From Algibacter pacificus (GTDB lineage: Bacteria; Bacteroidota; Bacteroidia; Flavobacteriales; Flavobacteriaceae), in assembly GCF_008033385.1 (NCBI RefSeq), contig NZ_VOGY01000001.1:248001-312000 (forward strand): a stretch of 64,000 nt of DNA. The letters run 5' to 3'. The notes under the pieces are model-generated. The model saw only the letters and a program-made list of their open reading frames with translations. It did not search any database and was not told the DNA's origin. Every line of letters starts with the position of its first letter. The stretch's first letter is position 1. This document shows, in pieces, positions 1 through 8,994 of this stretch. Both the position numbers and the translations under genes were made by a program.

Positions 1-1161
1 GTTTTTTTGACTAGAGAAAAAGCAGATGAATTAAATTGTTATGCTATTAAGAATGATTTAATTTTTACAGCAGTTGGAACGATTGGTCAAGTTGGTATTA
101 TAGATGAAAAATTGAAATATGATGAATACGTTATTTCAAATAAACAATTACGAGCAAGATTTGATAATAGTAAAATAACACCACTTTTTGCCTATTATTG
201 GTTTTCATCCTATTGGGTTCAAAAATTAATTCTTCAACGTAACGTTGGAAGTACAGTTCCATTGATAAATTTAAGTGTTCTTAAAGGGCTTCCAATCACA
301 TTACCAAAATCAATTGAAACTCAAAAAAGCATAGTTGAAGTACTAGAAAATATTTCTTTAAAAATAGAAGTCAACAACAAAATAAACCAAGAGTTAGAAG
401 CGATGGCAAAAACGCTTTACGATTATTGGTTTGTACAGTTCGATTTTCCCTTCGACTTCGCTCAGGGTAAATTAGATGTTAATGGTAAACCTTATAAATC
501 TTCTGGTGGTAAAATGGTTTTTAATGAAGTGTTGAAACGTGAGATTCCTGAGGGGTGGGCGGTTAAAGAATTAGAATGTTGCGCAGATTTTAAAAATGGA
601 AAAGGAATGAAAAAGGATCTTCTTGACGATAATGGAGAATTTCCAGTTTTTGGTTCAAATGGAATTGTTGGAAAAACAAATAAATTATTATTTGATAGCC
701 CAGTTATAGCAATTGGTAGAGTAGGTGCAAATTATGGAGAAATACATTACTCAATTGATTCTTGTTGGATTACTGATAACGCTGTCACATCCCAACCGAT
801 AAAAAACGAATATTTGTGGTGGCTTTTATTAGCGTTGAAAGGGATTAATTATTCAAGCATAGCAGGTGGTTCTGCACAGCCACTTATTACACAAGGAAAA
901 TTAAAAGCATTAAACTTTGCAATACCAAGTAATGATTCATTCCAAAATTTTCATCAAATAATTAATCCAATTTATTTAAAAATCAATAATGTTCTTAAAC
1001 AAAACCAAAAACTCTCAGAGCTTAGAGATTGGTTGTTGCCTATGTTAATGAATGGGCAAGTGAGCGTAGCGCATTCCCATGCAGATGAGAATCTTGGAGA
1101 GGTAGAGCAGGAGTTGGGTATGGTTGCGGAGGATGGAGAAATTTATAAAAGTAAGATATGA
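1..1161 (+). CDS. hsdS: Type I restriction-modification S (specificity) subunit, 5' truncated
   Basis: The frame is open from base 1, so the N terminus lies outside the window. HsdS is the DNA-recognition subunit that directs HsdM and HsdR to an asymmetric target. Visible are the end of target-recognition domain 1, a conserved helical spacer (TLYDYWFVQFDF, about residues 138-149 of this fragment), the linker KPYKSSGGKM, and a complete second TRD beginning near ELKREIPEGW-type sequence, ending with a helix containing LRDWLLPMLMNGQV. The spacer holds an unusual in-frame insertion encoded by a palindrome at 448-467. The stop overlaps the next start (ATGA at 1158-1161). HsdM and HsdR are not in the window. 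Confidence 0.93.
   Translation, partial: VFLTREKADELNCYAIKNDLIFTAVGTIGQVGIIDEKLKYDEYVISNKQLRARFDNSKITPLFAYYWFSSYWVQKLILQRNVGSTVPLINLSVLKGLPITLPKSIETQKSIVEVLENISLKIEVNNKINQELEAMAKTLYDYWFVQFDFPFDFAQGKLDVNGKPYKSSGGKMVFNEVLKREIPEGWAVKELECCADFKNGKGMKKDLLDDNGEFPVFGSNGIVGKTNKLLFDSPVIAIGRVGANYGEIHYSIDSCWITDNAVTSQPIKNEYLWWLLLALKGINYSSIAGGSAQPLITQGKLKALNFAIPSNDSFQNFHQIINPIYLKINNVLKQNQKLSELRDWLLPMLMNGQVSVAHSHADENLGEVEQELGMVAEDGEIYKSKI
448..467. repeat. Palindromic dispersed repeat inserted in frame in hsdS
   Basis: CCCTTCGACTTCGCTCAGGG is an imperfect palindrome of a type dispersed in many Flavobacteriia genomes, normally between genes. Here it is read in frame as PFDFAQG, between FDF and the DVNGKPYKSSGG linker. 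Related HsdS proteins usually pass directly from FDFP to xxGKPYKSSGG, so about 7-10 residues appear extra. The palindrome is seen; its mobility is inferred. Confidence 0.55.
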
Positions 1162-1871
1162 AAGAAATAGATATTGTAAATATTTGTGAATCGGTTTTAT
1201 CCAGTTTGGCAACAATGGGGTATGAGAGCAATAAAGTGGAGTCAGTAGGTCAGCTTATTTTTCCTGTAAAAAATGGAGGTCAGGATAGAATTTCAGAACA
1301 GGAGCTTCGTCAATTATTTATAGAAGAATTTAAAGATAAACATGAAGATTTATGTTATTCTATAGAAACACCGACTATAGGTAAATTTAAGTTTGGCGAA
1401 AAGTTTGAGGACATATCTTCAGGTAAAGGAAGATCAGCATCATTAGATATGTGTATTTATAAAAGGGATAAAAACACCATCATTAGAGACTTGAATATCG
1501 AATTTAAATTTAATAATGTTTCGCTCTATAAAATTGGAAAAGATATTTTAAAATTAATGAAAGAAGAACAAAATGGAGTGTTCATACTTTTGCTTAATAA
1601 TACAGATCGAGGTACACTTTGTAATATTGGCCATACAGGTGTTTTAGATAAGCTTTCTCAATCATTTAATAGATTTAAGGATAACTGGCAAGGGAATAAA
1701 AGTATACAGTTAGTCATTATATCTTTACAAGAAAAGGTTTTTATACATCGTACTATTACAGATACCCTTTTTGAAAATGAAAAAACTGTATTCTCTATTT
1801 GTGAAAATAGCTATGTTAATATGTCAGAGATTAATGAAGATAGTGGATGGGAAATTGTAAGAGTTAAATAA
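1158..1871 (+). CDS. Hypothetical protein with PD-(D/E)XK-like motif, coupled to hsdS
   Basis: A 237-residue soluble protein whose start overlaps the hsdS stop by four bases, so it is probably co-translated. I do not recognise a named family. Residues 95-120 show an acidic-strand pattern typical of PD-(D/E)XK enzymes: SLDMCIY (D97), a short turn, then NIEFKFNN (E115-x-K117), followed by a strand/helix with LLNNTDRGT. An upstream helix carries E55-E57. A nuclease or nuclease-derived fold is therefore plausible, and an accessory to the type I system likely from context. It has no signal peptide or membrane segment. Catalytic activity is inference only. Confidence 0.7.
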   Translation: MKEIDIVNICESVLSSLATMGYESNKVESVGQLIFPVKNGGQDRISEQELRQLFIEEFKDKHEDLCYSIETPTIGKFKFGEKFEDISSGKGRSASLDMCIYKRDKNTIIRDLNIEFKFNNVSLYKIGKDILKLMKEEQNGVFILLLNNTDRGTLCNIGHTGVLDKLSQSFNRFKDNWQGNKSIQLVIISLQEKVFIHRTITDTLFENEKTVFSICENSYVNMSEINEDSGWEIVRVK

Positions 1872-1881
1872 AGATTAGGAC

Positions 1882-1912
1882 AGGGTTGCGGAGGATGAAG
1901 AAACGTATAAAA
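1882..1912 (+). repeat. Degenerate copy of the hsdS 3' end (copy 2)
   Basis: The segment GGTTGCGGAGGATG-AGAAA..TATAAAAG repeats the last coding bases of hsdS at 1122-1151. Here it lies non-coding between the PD-(D/E)XK-like gene and the small membrane protein gene. Confidence 0.6.
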
Positions 1913-1928
1913 GATAAAATAAGATAAG

Positions 1929-2210
1929 ATGAAGTATTTAAATTTTAAAAGCCTAATAATCTTTTTGATTGTTGGATTAATTGGAAGCAACATTTTTCTT
2001 CAAATGAAAGTGGAAGAAGCAATAAGAGCTGCAAATGATGCAGCATACCAAGCAAGAAAAGCATATCGTGAAGCTGAAACCGCTGCCAGTTATGCCAGGG
2101 ATGCAGCAGACTATGCTGAAGAAGCGTCTGAAAATGCAGAAAATGCCTATTACTCGGCTCAGGAAGCTGCGAGCAATAGTTTTGGTAATCAATGTTGGTC
2201 ATGTCCTTAA
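1929..2210 (+). CDS. Small membrane-anchored, alanine-rich helical protein
   Basis: A 93-residue protein of unknown function. Residues 8-25 form one hydrophobic segment (IIFLIVGLIGSNIFL), followed by a long charged, alanine-rich amphipathic helix (repeats such as AYQARKAYREAETAASYARDAADYAEEA) likely to form a coiled coil, and a short tail ending CWSCP. A signal-anchor with an extracytoplasmic coiled coil would fit, in the manner of Lpp-like spacer proteins, but I do not recognise a family. It starts just after a degenerate hsdS-tail repeat and is followed by another, so it looks inserted between repeats. Confidence 0.6.
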   Translation: MKYLNFKSLIIFLIVGLIGSNIFLQMKVEEAIRAANDAAYQARKAYREAETAASYARDAADYAEEASENAENAYYSAQEAASNSFGNQCWSCP

Positions 2211-2247
2211 ACTATAATAAATAACGAAAAAATTAAGAGTTAGAGCT

Positions 2248-2264
2248 CCTGAAACAAGTTCAGG
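2248..2264. repeat. Short palindrome CCTGAA-N5-TTCAGG
   Basis: CCTGAAACAAGTTCAGG forms a six-base-pair stem with a five-base loop. Elements of this type are scattered between genes in Flavobacteriia. It sits just before the third hsdS-tail repeat and could also act as a weak hairpin after the 1929-2210 gene. Confidence 0.5.
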
Positions 2265-2273
2265 ATAACAAAT

Positions 2274-2310
2274 AGAGCAGGGGTTCGGAAGAAGGAGAAA
2301 TTTATAAAAC
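2274..2310 (+). repeat. Degenerate copy of the hsdS 3' end (copy 3)
   Basis: TAGAGCAG followed by GGTTCGGAAGAAGGAGAAAT and TTATAAAA matches the hsdS tail at 1103-1150 with a small internal deletion. It lies non-coding immediately before the 2337 gene. Confidence 0.6.
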
Positions 2311-2336
2311 AAACAATTAAGTCTAAATGTTTATTA

Positions 2337-4040
2337 ATGAATGTTTTAACTCCAAATAATTTTTATAAAAAGCTAAAAGATAATTCCTTTAGTAGAGCAG
2401 AAATTGGCGTAAATTTTGACGTTTTAATTGATGCAAGTATTGTTGATTGGGAGTTTCGTATTATTCAAAATGTAACCTTTGAAAAGATAGTTAAAATTAA
2501 AGATGTTGAAATAAATTCAGGGTTGGCATTTATTAACTGTAAGTTTAAAGAGGATATTGTTTTTAGTGGCGTTAAATCTTTAAATTTCGACAGCACTATT
2601 AATCCTAATAATTATAGTGTGCTTTTTTCTTCATGTATAGCATCCTTAATTCGTTTCGATCAAAAATGTAATCTTGATAGAGGAATTGTTGTAGATAAAG
2701 ATTCCAATATTGATAATTTTGTATTTCTTCAATCACATATAAAATTTAATGGTTTAAAATTAGTGTCTAGTTCCATAAATAATATTTTAGATATTTCTAA
2801 TGTAAGATCTGAATTGAATTTGCGTTTTATGAAATTGAACAAAAATTTGAGAATTGATACTTTAATCGGGGATGTTTCATTCATTTCTTCAACTTTTAAT
2901 GATACAATTAATTTATATAACCTTGAATGTCCAAATAGTTTAACATTCAATGATAATGTATTTGAAGGCCAACTTAAAATTCAATCTTCAAGATTAAAAG
3001 GGTTTTATATTCATGGTGATATTTTTAATAAAAAAATAGAATTAGAAAATCGAGACCTTTCAGATAGAGGAATCAAATCTTTTTGTAAAGAAATTTACAT
3101 TAGTGAAGCTAAGTTTATTGAAGGGGCTGATTTTAATGGTTTGTCCAAAGAAATTGAAAAAATCACATTACAAATTACTCCGAATCTTCAAGGAGTTATC
3201 AAGTTTACTGGCTGGAAGGTTGATGATTTATATATTTCGGGAGTTAATCAAAATTTAAAGTTATTGTTTAAAAGAATGATTTTTAGGTTTGCTTTATTGA
3301 ACGACTTTACGAATTATAATGATTTGAGTTTTGATAAGTGTTCTGCCGAAGGAGATAGCACCTTTAACTTGAGTGATTGTGATTTAGGTGCTGCGAAATT
3401 TAACGAATTTGATTTTAATTCTTTCAAAAAAATTAGAACAGATAATGTGACTCTAGATAAAATAAGAGCATCAAATGTTAATTGGTTTAGTAAAGGTAGT
3501 TTAGAAATTTCTTCATCAGATGGCACCGATATTGAGAAGTACAGGAGGATACGTGAAGTTTATAGACAAATTAAACATGCCCTGGTAAATTCAGGTAACC
3601 AAATAGATAGTTTAATGTTTAAGGCTCGTGAAATGGAGGCGTATCGTAGCGAATTGAAAAGTGGTGAAAATTATAGTATTGAAGATAAATTGATAATGAC
3701 GGTTAGTCGTACTAATAATTTTGGTTTAAGTTGGGGGAAACCAACATGTGTCATTTTTATTATAACTCTAGGTTTTTATATTTTAATGTTACCTCTTTTT
3801 TCAAGTTCAATAAATTATTCGATTGCTTCAAATTTGGAAGAAGTGAAATTAACATTTTCTGAAATTTATAACAATTTTGGAGTGTTTTGGCAATTGTTTA
3901 ATCCAACCAGAAAATTTAGTTCAACCTTTGGAGAAATTGATAATGGTTTTCTTTATTTTTTAGATTTATTCCAAAGAATAGTTTTAGGAGTATTTATTTT
4001 TCAAATAATAAAAGGTTTTAGGAGGCTGACTTCAAAATAG
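2337..4040 (+). CDS. Pentapeptide-repeat-like protein with C-terminal membrane segments
   Basis: 567 residues. Residues 1-380 are a run of short strands with regularly spaced Phe/Leu (for example FINCKFKED, FISSTFNDTINLYN, LTFNDNVFEGQLKI, EIYISEAKFIEGADFNG), the pattern of a pentapeptide-type right-handed beta helix, though repeats are imperfect. Residues about 395-450 form a helical linker (YRRIREVYRQIKHAL, FKAREMEAYRSEL), followed by NNFGLSWGKP and two hydrophobic segments near 470-490 and 540-560. This arrangement is common in pentapeptide-repeat membrane proteins of bacterial accessory regions. The role is unknown; position between restriction and AbiV-like genes suggests defence. The chosen ATG is the first in frame. 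Confidence 0.65.
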   Translation: MNVLTPNNFYKKLKDNSFSRAEIGVNFDVLIDASIVDWEFRIIQNVTFEKIVKIKDVEINSGLAFINCKFKEDIVFSGVKSLNFDSTINPNNYSVLFSSCIASLIRFDQKCNLDRGIVVDKDSNIDNFVFLQSHIKFNGLKLVSSSINNILDISNVRSELNLRFMKLNKNLRIDTLIGDVSFISSTFNDTINLYNLECPNSLTFNDNVFEGQLKIQSSRLKGFYIHGDIFNKKIELENRDLSDRGIKSFCKEIYISEAKFIEGADFNGLSKEIEKITLQITPNLQGVIKFTGWKVDDLYISGVNQNLKLLFKRMIFRFALLNDFTNYNDLSFDKCSAEGDSTFNLSDCDLGAAKFNEFDFNSFKKIRTDNVTLDKIRASNVNWFSKGSLEISSSDGTDIEKYRRIREVYRQIKHALVNSGNQIDSLMFKAREMEAYRSELKSGENYSIEDKLIMTVSRTNNFGLSWGKPTCVIFIITLGFYILMLPLFSSSINYSIASNLEEVKLTFSEIYNNFGVFWQLFNPTRKFSSTFGEIDNGFLYFLDLFQRIVLGVFIFQIIKGFRRLTSK

Positions 4041-4043
4041 TAT

Positions 4044-4760
4044 ATGAAAAAATTTATTAATTTATCCCCAAAAGATTCAAAAGGATTAGATCAACCAATT
4101 TATAAAAATGCGAGACATCTAAGAAAAGATGCTTTTGCTTTAGCTGAAACAAATAAATCGTATAGTAGCGCAACATCATTATTAATTCTAAGCTCAGAAG
4201 AAGTTATAAAAGCAACGTTAGTCTTTTTACATAGTCAAGAATATAAAGTGTATTTAATTAAAGGTGCTAAAAGGTTTTTTAGTGATCATAATATAAGGCA
4301 TGAGGTAGCGCAACTCGTAGAAGTTGGTTCTAGTCTAATGGAAACAATCAATATTTGGGAAGAGCAAAGAGAAAAACCATTATTTAAGACTAAAGTAAAA
4401 TGGCTCGATTGGGGCTTAAATGGCTTGAATGATTTGGTTAAATCTGCTCAGCCTCTTATGAATTCAGGTAAGCGAATAGAAAAGTTGCAAGAATTTAATG
4501 ATTTGAAAAATCAAGGCCTTTATGTTAACTATGAGGATAGATTATTATCACCTCAATTTCAGATCGTTGCAGATGAGTATACTACGGTTAAAAATATTGT
4601 AGAAAGAACCTTTAAATTCTATAAATCATTAAGACTACTATACCATCCAAGTATTGAAAAACACCTATCAAAAAAGAAAATTATGAAAGTTAGGGAGGAC
4701 TTAGAACTTTTGATTAATGATGCTTTTAAGGATTATGAATTTAATAATAAAAGAAATTAA
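4044..4760 (+). CDS. AbiV-like abortive infection protein
   Basis: 238 residues, three bases after the previous stop. The region about 23-100 resembles the AbiV family: KNARHLRKDAFALAETNKSYSSAT, then LLILSSEEVIKA with the conserved helix around the EE pair, and a later HNIRHEVAQ segment where AbiV proteins have a basic DHK/KH motif. AbiV of Lactococcus blocks phage protein synthesis and belongs to a helical HEPN-like fold. No signal peptide is present. Family assignment rests on these motifs and the defence-island setting; the C-terminal half (residues 130-238) is unassigned. Probably in an operon with the preceding gene. Confidence 0.65.
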   Translation: MKKFINLSPKDSKGLDQPIYKNARHLRKDAFALAETNKSYSSATSLLILSSEEVIKATLVFLHSQEYKVYLIKGAKRFFSDHNIRHEVAQLVEVGSSLMETINIWEEQREKPLFKTKVKWLDWGLNGLNDLVKSAQPLMNSGKRIEKLQEFNDLKNQGLYVNYEDRLLSPQFQIVADEYTTVKNIVERTFKFYKSLRLLYHPSIEKHLSKKKIMKVREDLELLINDAFKDYEFNNKRN

Positions 4761-4834
4761 AGAGCAGTTTTAAATTAATAAAACAAAAGGCCAGCTTCCT
4801 AAACAACCTAAGCATAAACAAGGAGGGGGGAATA

Positions 4835-4912
4835 CACAGCAAAATCTGGAAATCAATTGAATCTGATACTTTTGATTTAATGAATAATTTTTATGAATTA
4901 AAAAGTGGTTAA
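4835..4912 (+). other. Open 3' remnant of a vanished gene (uncertain)
   Basis: Between the AbiV-like and DUF6979 genes a frame without start codon reads HSKIWKSIESDTF then DLMNNFYELKSG and a stop. The composition is protein-like and it could be the tail of a deleted gene. I cannot name it. Confidence 0.25.
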
Positions 4913-4927
4913 ATAAAAGAAATAGCT

Positions 4928-5293
4928 ATGAACAAATATGGCACAGCCGCAATAAAAGCAGCTAAAGAAGATAAAAACCCAATTGAATCATGGAAAATTG
5001 CTGTTAAAGATTTTGATTCTGAAAGCGCTAAAGTAAAAGGTTGCCCTAAAAATACTTTTTTAGGTTTATGTGAAGATGGTTACATAAAAGGTATTCCTAA
5101 AGGGAATTATACAAAGTCTATTAAAAATAAAGAATATGGAATAAATGCAATAAAGATTATAAAAAACAATCCAAACAAATCATTTACACCAAAAGAGTTA
5201 TGGGGGGAATTAAACCTTGGAGATAAAAAGCACAATTCACAAATGGATGTTGTTTTGGCACTTTGGAATAACGGTTGTATTGCGCGATCATAA
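4928..5293 (+). CDS. DUF6979 family protein
   Basis: A 121-residue soluble protein. The layout MNKYGTAAIKAA, NPIESWKIAV, KGCPKNTFLGLCEDGYIKGIPKGNY, then KHNSQMDVVLALWNNG matches small proteins I recall as DUF6979, which are scattered in bacterial accessory regions. It is almost entirely conserved core, with a helical N terminus and a central Cys pair (CP and LC). No function is known. It has its own upstream gap of about 170 bases containing a purine-rich tract (AGGAGGGGGG at 4820). Confidence 0.6.
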   Translation: MNKYGTAAIKAAKEDKNPIESWKIAVKDFDSESAKVKGCPKNTFLGLCEDGYIKGIPKGNYTKSIKNKEYGINAIKIIKNNPNKSFTPKELWGELNLGDKKHNSQMDVVLALWNNGCIARS

Positions 5294-5457
5294 AGCTTAA
5301 AAGATCAATCGGTTATTTGGAAGACGTAGTAAATCTATACTTTCTAAAAAACTTTTGGTTAAATTGTTATTAGTGAGATAATAATTATTATATTTAACCT
5401 CCCTCCAATAGAACATTTAGTAGTAGAACGTTTAACACATGCTAACTACTATTTAAT

Positions 5458-7764
5458 ATGTTTAAAAAAACACTACTATTTACCTTTTTTACTTTATTAT
5501 CTTACTCGCTGTTATTTAGTCAATCTGGAACCGTAAAGTTCGATAATGTAACCAATAAGTATACACTTCAAAAGAATACCGAATCTAACAATACAATTAG
5601 TGTATTTATTACAGACAATAAAAACGCTAGCAACCCAAAACAATTTAGCTTTAATAACACAGTTTCCGAATCAACTTTTGTTAATACTGCAATAGCTGAA
5701 ATGAAAGCGGCTTCGGTAAATTATTTTTTTGTTAATGATAATAATGAAGTTGTTAGCATTGAAAAGGGATATACGGATTATAATTCTATAAAAATTAACA
5801 AACCCGAATCTGAAGAGGTATTAAAATCTCTTTTAGAATCATCTTTCAAGTTGGAGAATGAAACGATTATTGAATTTTGGCCGACACTAAATGATGGCAA
5901 TTCTTTTGATGTTTTTGAGGGATTTGAAGATAATTTCGAGTTAATTAAAGAAGCAGATGTGGTTCATTTTAAGTATAAAATTGAAAAGGACAAAGAAGAC
6001 GAAGAGAAAAAAATAGAAGTTGATAGTGACAATGTGAGAGTCGAAATTTTTAAAGCTTTATTTAATGATTTTGAAAGTGTAGTTGATGTTTTAAAACCGT
6101 TATTAATTTCAGAAAAAAGGTTTAATCAAATTAAAGATCTTAAATTAAATGAAACCAATAGGTTTGTGTTATCAGAGTTGTATAAAGCACTAAAAAATGA
6201 TTTGGAATATAAATTTATAAATAATATTATATTAAAATCTAATACAAAACCAGAGGAAAGTAAAGTTTATAAAGTCAATGTTAAAAATAATAATAAATCG
6301 AATTATTATATTTTAAAATTTTGTGATCAAACTAGAGTCTGCAATGAAACAAATGAAATTTTATATTCAACCAATAAAGAATTATTTAGTCAGATTATTA
6401 AAGATTTTATAAAAATCAATTCAGATTTTACATTAGTTGATGATAATGACTTAACTGAATTATTCAATTTAATTGATAAAAATAATGAGGAGAGCAAAAT
6501 TACAGCTGCTAAAAAACCACTATATGAGACCATAGCTTCTTTAGTTCAAGCCATAGAAAATTTAGAAACGCAGCATTCTGGAAAACTAAAGCTAAATAAA
6601 ACAGTGAGAGTTTACGAGAATAAACACGTTGTAGAAGGCTCTGAGTTTATAGCAGACTATGCCACGGTAAGGTTCTTTAACAATAAAGCAAAAGATATTG
6701 TAGTTGTAGGCACTTTAACAAGTAATAATCGAGAGTTTACGGTTGTTAATGTCCAGTTTAGTGTCGCTCTAAGATCCTTTAGAAATACGTTAAATTATGT
6801 TCCTATTTCACCAAATGATGATGATACTAACTTGTCTTTAAATTATAATGATTTATTCGAGTATTACCCAAATGAGGAAAACTCTAATTACTCTGTTCGA
6901 AATAAAGCATACAGAATTGCCGCAGATAGTATAGTGCCAATAGAGGAGCGTAAACTCATGGATTATTTTACCGCCGTTATATTTTCAGACTTTTTAGGCT
7001 TAAATGATCAAAACTCTAATAGTTTAATGCAAGCGGAAGGTCGAGTTAAAATCCCTATTTGGAATCGTAATTACCGCTGGGTTTCTTGGATACATGCCTT
7101 AAATGCTGATATTAACGCCTCCATTTATAACGGGTTTGATGATAATTCTAGATTTATTACGCCTAGTGATTTTACACCTCCTATGGTAGATGATTCTAGT
7201 ACAGACATGATTGATGAAACAAAAATTAATTCTACAGCCACTATCAATAATTTTGACTACATAAAATATAATAACTTAAACGCTGGAATAAGTTTAGATT
7301 TTCTAAATATAGAAATGAAAGCTCTTTCTACGGATTGGAGTTTTGGCTATGGTTTACGGTATTATCGAGCGGGGTTAAAATATACAGAAACAACTGAAGA
7401 TGTAGATGTTGTAAAAAAATATCAACTTAATGCGCTTACTCATGAATTCAATACAAATTTTGAAATTAGACCACAATTAAATTTTGGAGCAGATTTAAAT
7501 ATCGCTTTAAATTGGTTGCATGATGGGGGTTCAGTTGAAAACCTCGATATTTTGTATAATACGAATGATGGTAATGATGAGAAAAAAATATTGAGACTTC
7601 AATTAAATTTATACAGCAAAGTAGATCCAAGCGAATCTAATGGCGGTATTTATGCTAGAATAGGTGGTTTTTATCATTTAGGAGCTAAGGATTTTTATCC
7701 TCAGATTCTGGTAGGTTACGCTACAAATTTATCATCTTTTGTAAATAAGTTCTCAAGTAAATAG
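5458..7764 (+). CDS. Large secreted/outer-membrane-type hypothetical protein
   Basis: 768 residues with a clear Sec signal peptide (KKTLLFTFFTLLSYSLLFSQ, cleavage near residue 21). Residues 25-330 are acidic and mixed alpha/beta; residues about 365-768 are rich in aromatic beta strands ending in regularly alternating segments (IYARIGGFYHLGAKDFYPQILVGYATNL), consistent with an outer-membrane beta barrel or a porin-like domain. I do not recognise a family. No T9SS C-terminal domain is seen. A Bacteroidota -7-like AT-rich region precedes the start. It is the last gene before the convergent Fic gene, whose 3' end lies 34 bases away. Confidence 0.6.
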   Translation: MFKKTLLFTFFTLLSYSLLFSQSGTVKFDNVTNKYTLQKNTESNNTISVFITDNKNASNPKQFSFNNTVSESTFVNTAIAEMKAASVNYFFVNDNNEVVSIEKGYTDYNSIKINKPESEEVLKSLLESSFKLENETIIEFWPTLNDGNSFDVFEGFEDNFELIKEADVVHFKYKIEKDKEDEEKKIEVDSDNVRVEIFKALFNDFESVVDVLKPLLISEKRFNQIKDLKLNETNRFVLSELYKALKNDLEYKFINNIILKSNTKPEESKVYKVNVKNNNKSNYYILKFCDQTRVCNETNEILYSTNKELFSQIIKDFIKINSDFTLVDDNDLTELFNLIDKNNEESKITAAKKPLYETIASLVQAIENLETQHSGKLKLNKTVRVYENKHVVEGSEFIADYATVRFFNNKAKDIVVVGTLTSNNREFTVVNVQFSVALRSFRNTLNYVPISPNDDDTNLSLNYNDLFEYYPNEENSNYSVRNKAYRIAADSIVPIEERKLMDYFTAVIFSDFLGLNDQNSNSLMQAEGRVKIPIWNRNYRWVSWIHALNADINASIYNGFDDNSRFITPSDFTPPMVDDSSTDMIDETKINSTATINNFDYIKYNNLNAGISLDFLNIEMKALSTDWSFGYGLRYYRAGLKYTETTEDVDVVKKYQLNALTHEFNTNFEIRPQLNFGADLNIALNWLHDGGSVENLDILYNTNDGNDEKKILRLQLNLYSKVDPSESNGGIYARIGGFYHLGAKDFYPQILVGYATNLSSFVNKFSSK

Positions 7765-7798
7765 AGTAATCAAACCTAAAAGAATGTTCTTAGTTTGA

Positions 7799-8920
7799 TT
7801 AAAACTTTAAGTTCAACCAATATCTAGTCCCTTTTAATTCCCCCGTTTTAATAAACATCTTTTTGTCAACCATAGCTTTTAAATCACGAGTAGCAGTAGA
7901 AGCTGAGGTTTTTGCTATTTTAGCATAATTATTGGCACTTAAACCGCCTTCAAAACCTTGGTGTCCTGCGTTAAAAAGACGGGTAACAACTTTTAATTGC
8001 CGTTCATTTAGGAATGTGTGGTAACGATCGACAAATTTTGCTTTTTCAATTAAAAAATCGATAAGTTTTAATGTCTCCTCTTGGGCATCCAGTATGGTTT
8101 GACCAAAATAAAGTATCCAATCTGTAATATCAGTATTTTTATTATTGTTTTCTAAAGCATTGTAATACGCTTTTTTATTAGCTTGAATTGTTTTTGATAA
8201 TGAAATAAGAGCTGGTTGCCCTGAGCTTTGCGCAATAGATTTTTCAGCTAGAGCTCTTGCAATACGCCCGTTTCCATCTTCAAAAGGATGAATGCTAACA
8301 AAATATAAGTGTGTAATACTAGCCTTGGCAAGCGGTAATACGGACGTGTTTTGTTCTGTTTTAGGGTGTATTACATTAAACCAAATCATAAAGGCATTCA
8401 TTTCGTGTATTACGGAATGAGATGGCGGTGCTTCAAAATGAATAGTTGGTTTATCTAATCGTCCAGAAACAACTTGCATAGAATCTTCGTGCGTACGGTA
8501 GGTGCCAATGTCGGATAAATCACGTCTACCATTAGTTAACATTTTGTGCCAGTTAAAAAGTTGTTCGTGCGTTAATGGTGTGTGATAATTGCGATATAAA
8601 TCGACCATCATTTCCGAAATACCATATTCAGCAGGAGCTACTCTTTTATTATTTGTGGTGAGTCCAAGATTCTTTTTAATGGAAGATTGAATGCTAACTC
8701 TATCTAGATATTCACCTTCTATTTCAGAAGTATTCAAGGCTTCATTAGATAATATTTCAACAATGAATTGCTCTTTTTCATTATCGTTAACATGTTTAAA
8801 AGCCCCTAAAACAGTTCCTGTATTTTGAGAGAACTTTAATTCTAAAGCATTAATAGCTTCTTCATTATAAGAAAAATGAGGCCATTCTTTTTGTTGCCAA
8901 TTCCAAATGTGATATGCCAT
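7799..8920 (-). CDS. Class II Fic family protein (DUF4172 N terminus, C-terminal winged helix)
   Basis: 373 residues. Fic enzymes transfer AMP (or other phosphate groups) from nucleotides to target proteins. The catalytic loop HPFEDGNGR is intact at residues 211-219 with the usual following RA. Residues 64-69 (TSEIEG) match the inhibitory helix motif (S/T)xxxE(G/N), here N-terminal, so this is a self-inhibited class II Fic. The N terminus (HIWNWQQKEWPHF) is DUF4172-like, and residues about 305-373 form a winged-helix DNA-binding domain (LSANNYAKIAKTSASTATRDLKAMVDK). The promoter carries four GAGCTATA-type sites, so autoregulation is likely. Confidence 0.93.
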   Translation of the reverse strand: MAYHIWNWQQKEWPHFSYNEEAINALELKFSQNTGTVLGAFKHVNDNEKEQFIVEILSNEALNTSEIEGEYLDRVSIQSSIKKNLGLTTNNKRVAPAEYGISEMMVDLYRNYHTPLTHEQLFNWHKMLTNGRRDLSDIGTYRTHEDSMQVVSGRLDKPTIHFEAPPSHSVIHEMNAFMIWFNVIHPKTEQNTSVLPLAKASITHLYFVSIHPFEDGNGRIARALAEKSIAQSSGQPALISLSKTIQANKKAYYNALENNNKNTDITDWILYFGQTILDAQEETLKLIDFLIEKAKFVDRYHTFLNERQLKVVTRLFNAGHQGFEGGLSANNYAKIAKTSASTATRDLKAMVDKKMFIKTGELKGTRYWLNLKF

Positions 8921-8994
8921 GAGCTATAAGTTTTTATTTTATAGCTCAAATATAAGGTTATTTTGAGCTATAAATAATGTTTTTATAGCTAAAA
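8921..8994 (-). promoter_or_regulatory. Four alternating GAGCTATA/TATAGCTC operator half-sites upstream of fic
   Basis: GAGCTATA occurs at 8921-8928 and 8965-8972, and the inverted form TATAGCTC at 8940-8947 and TATAGCTA at 8984-8991. The four alternate in orientation and overlap the start-proximal region of the Fic gene. This is the layout of a multi-site repressor operator, probably bound by the winged-helix domain of the Fic protein itself. Confidence 0.6.
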
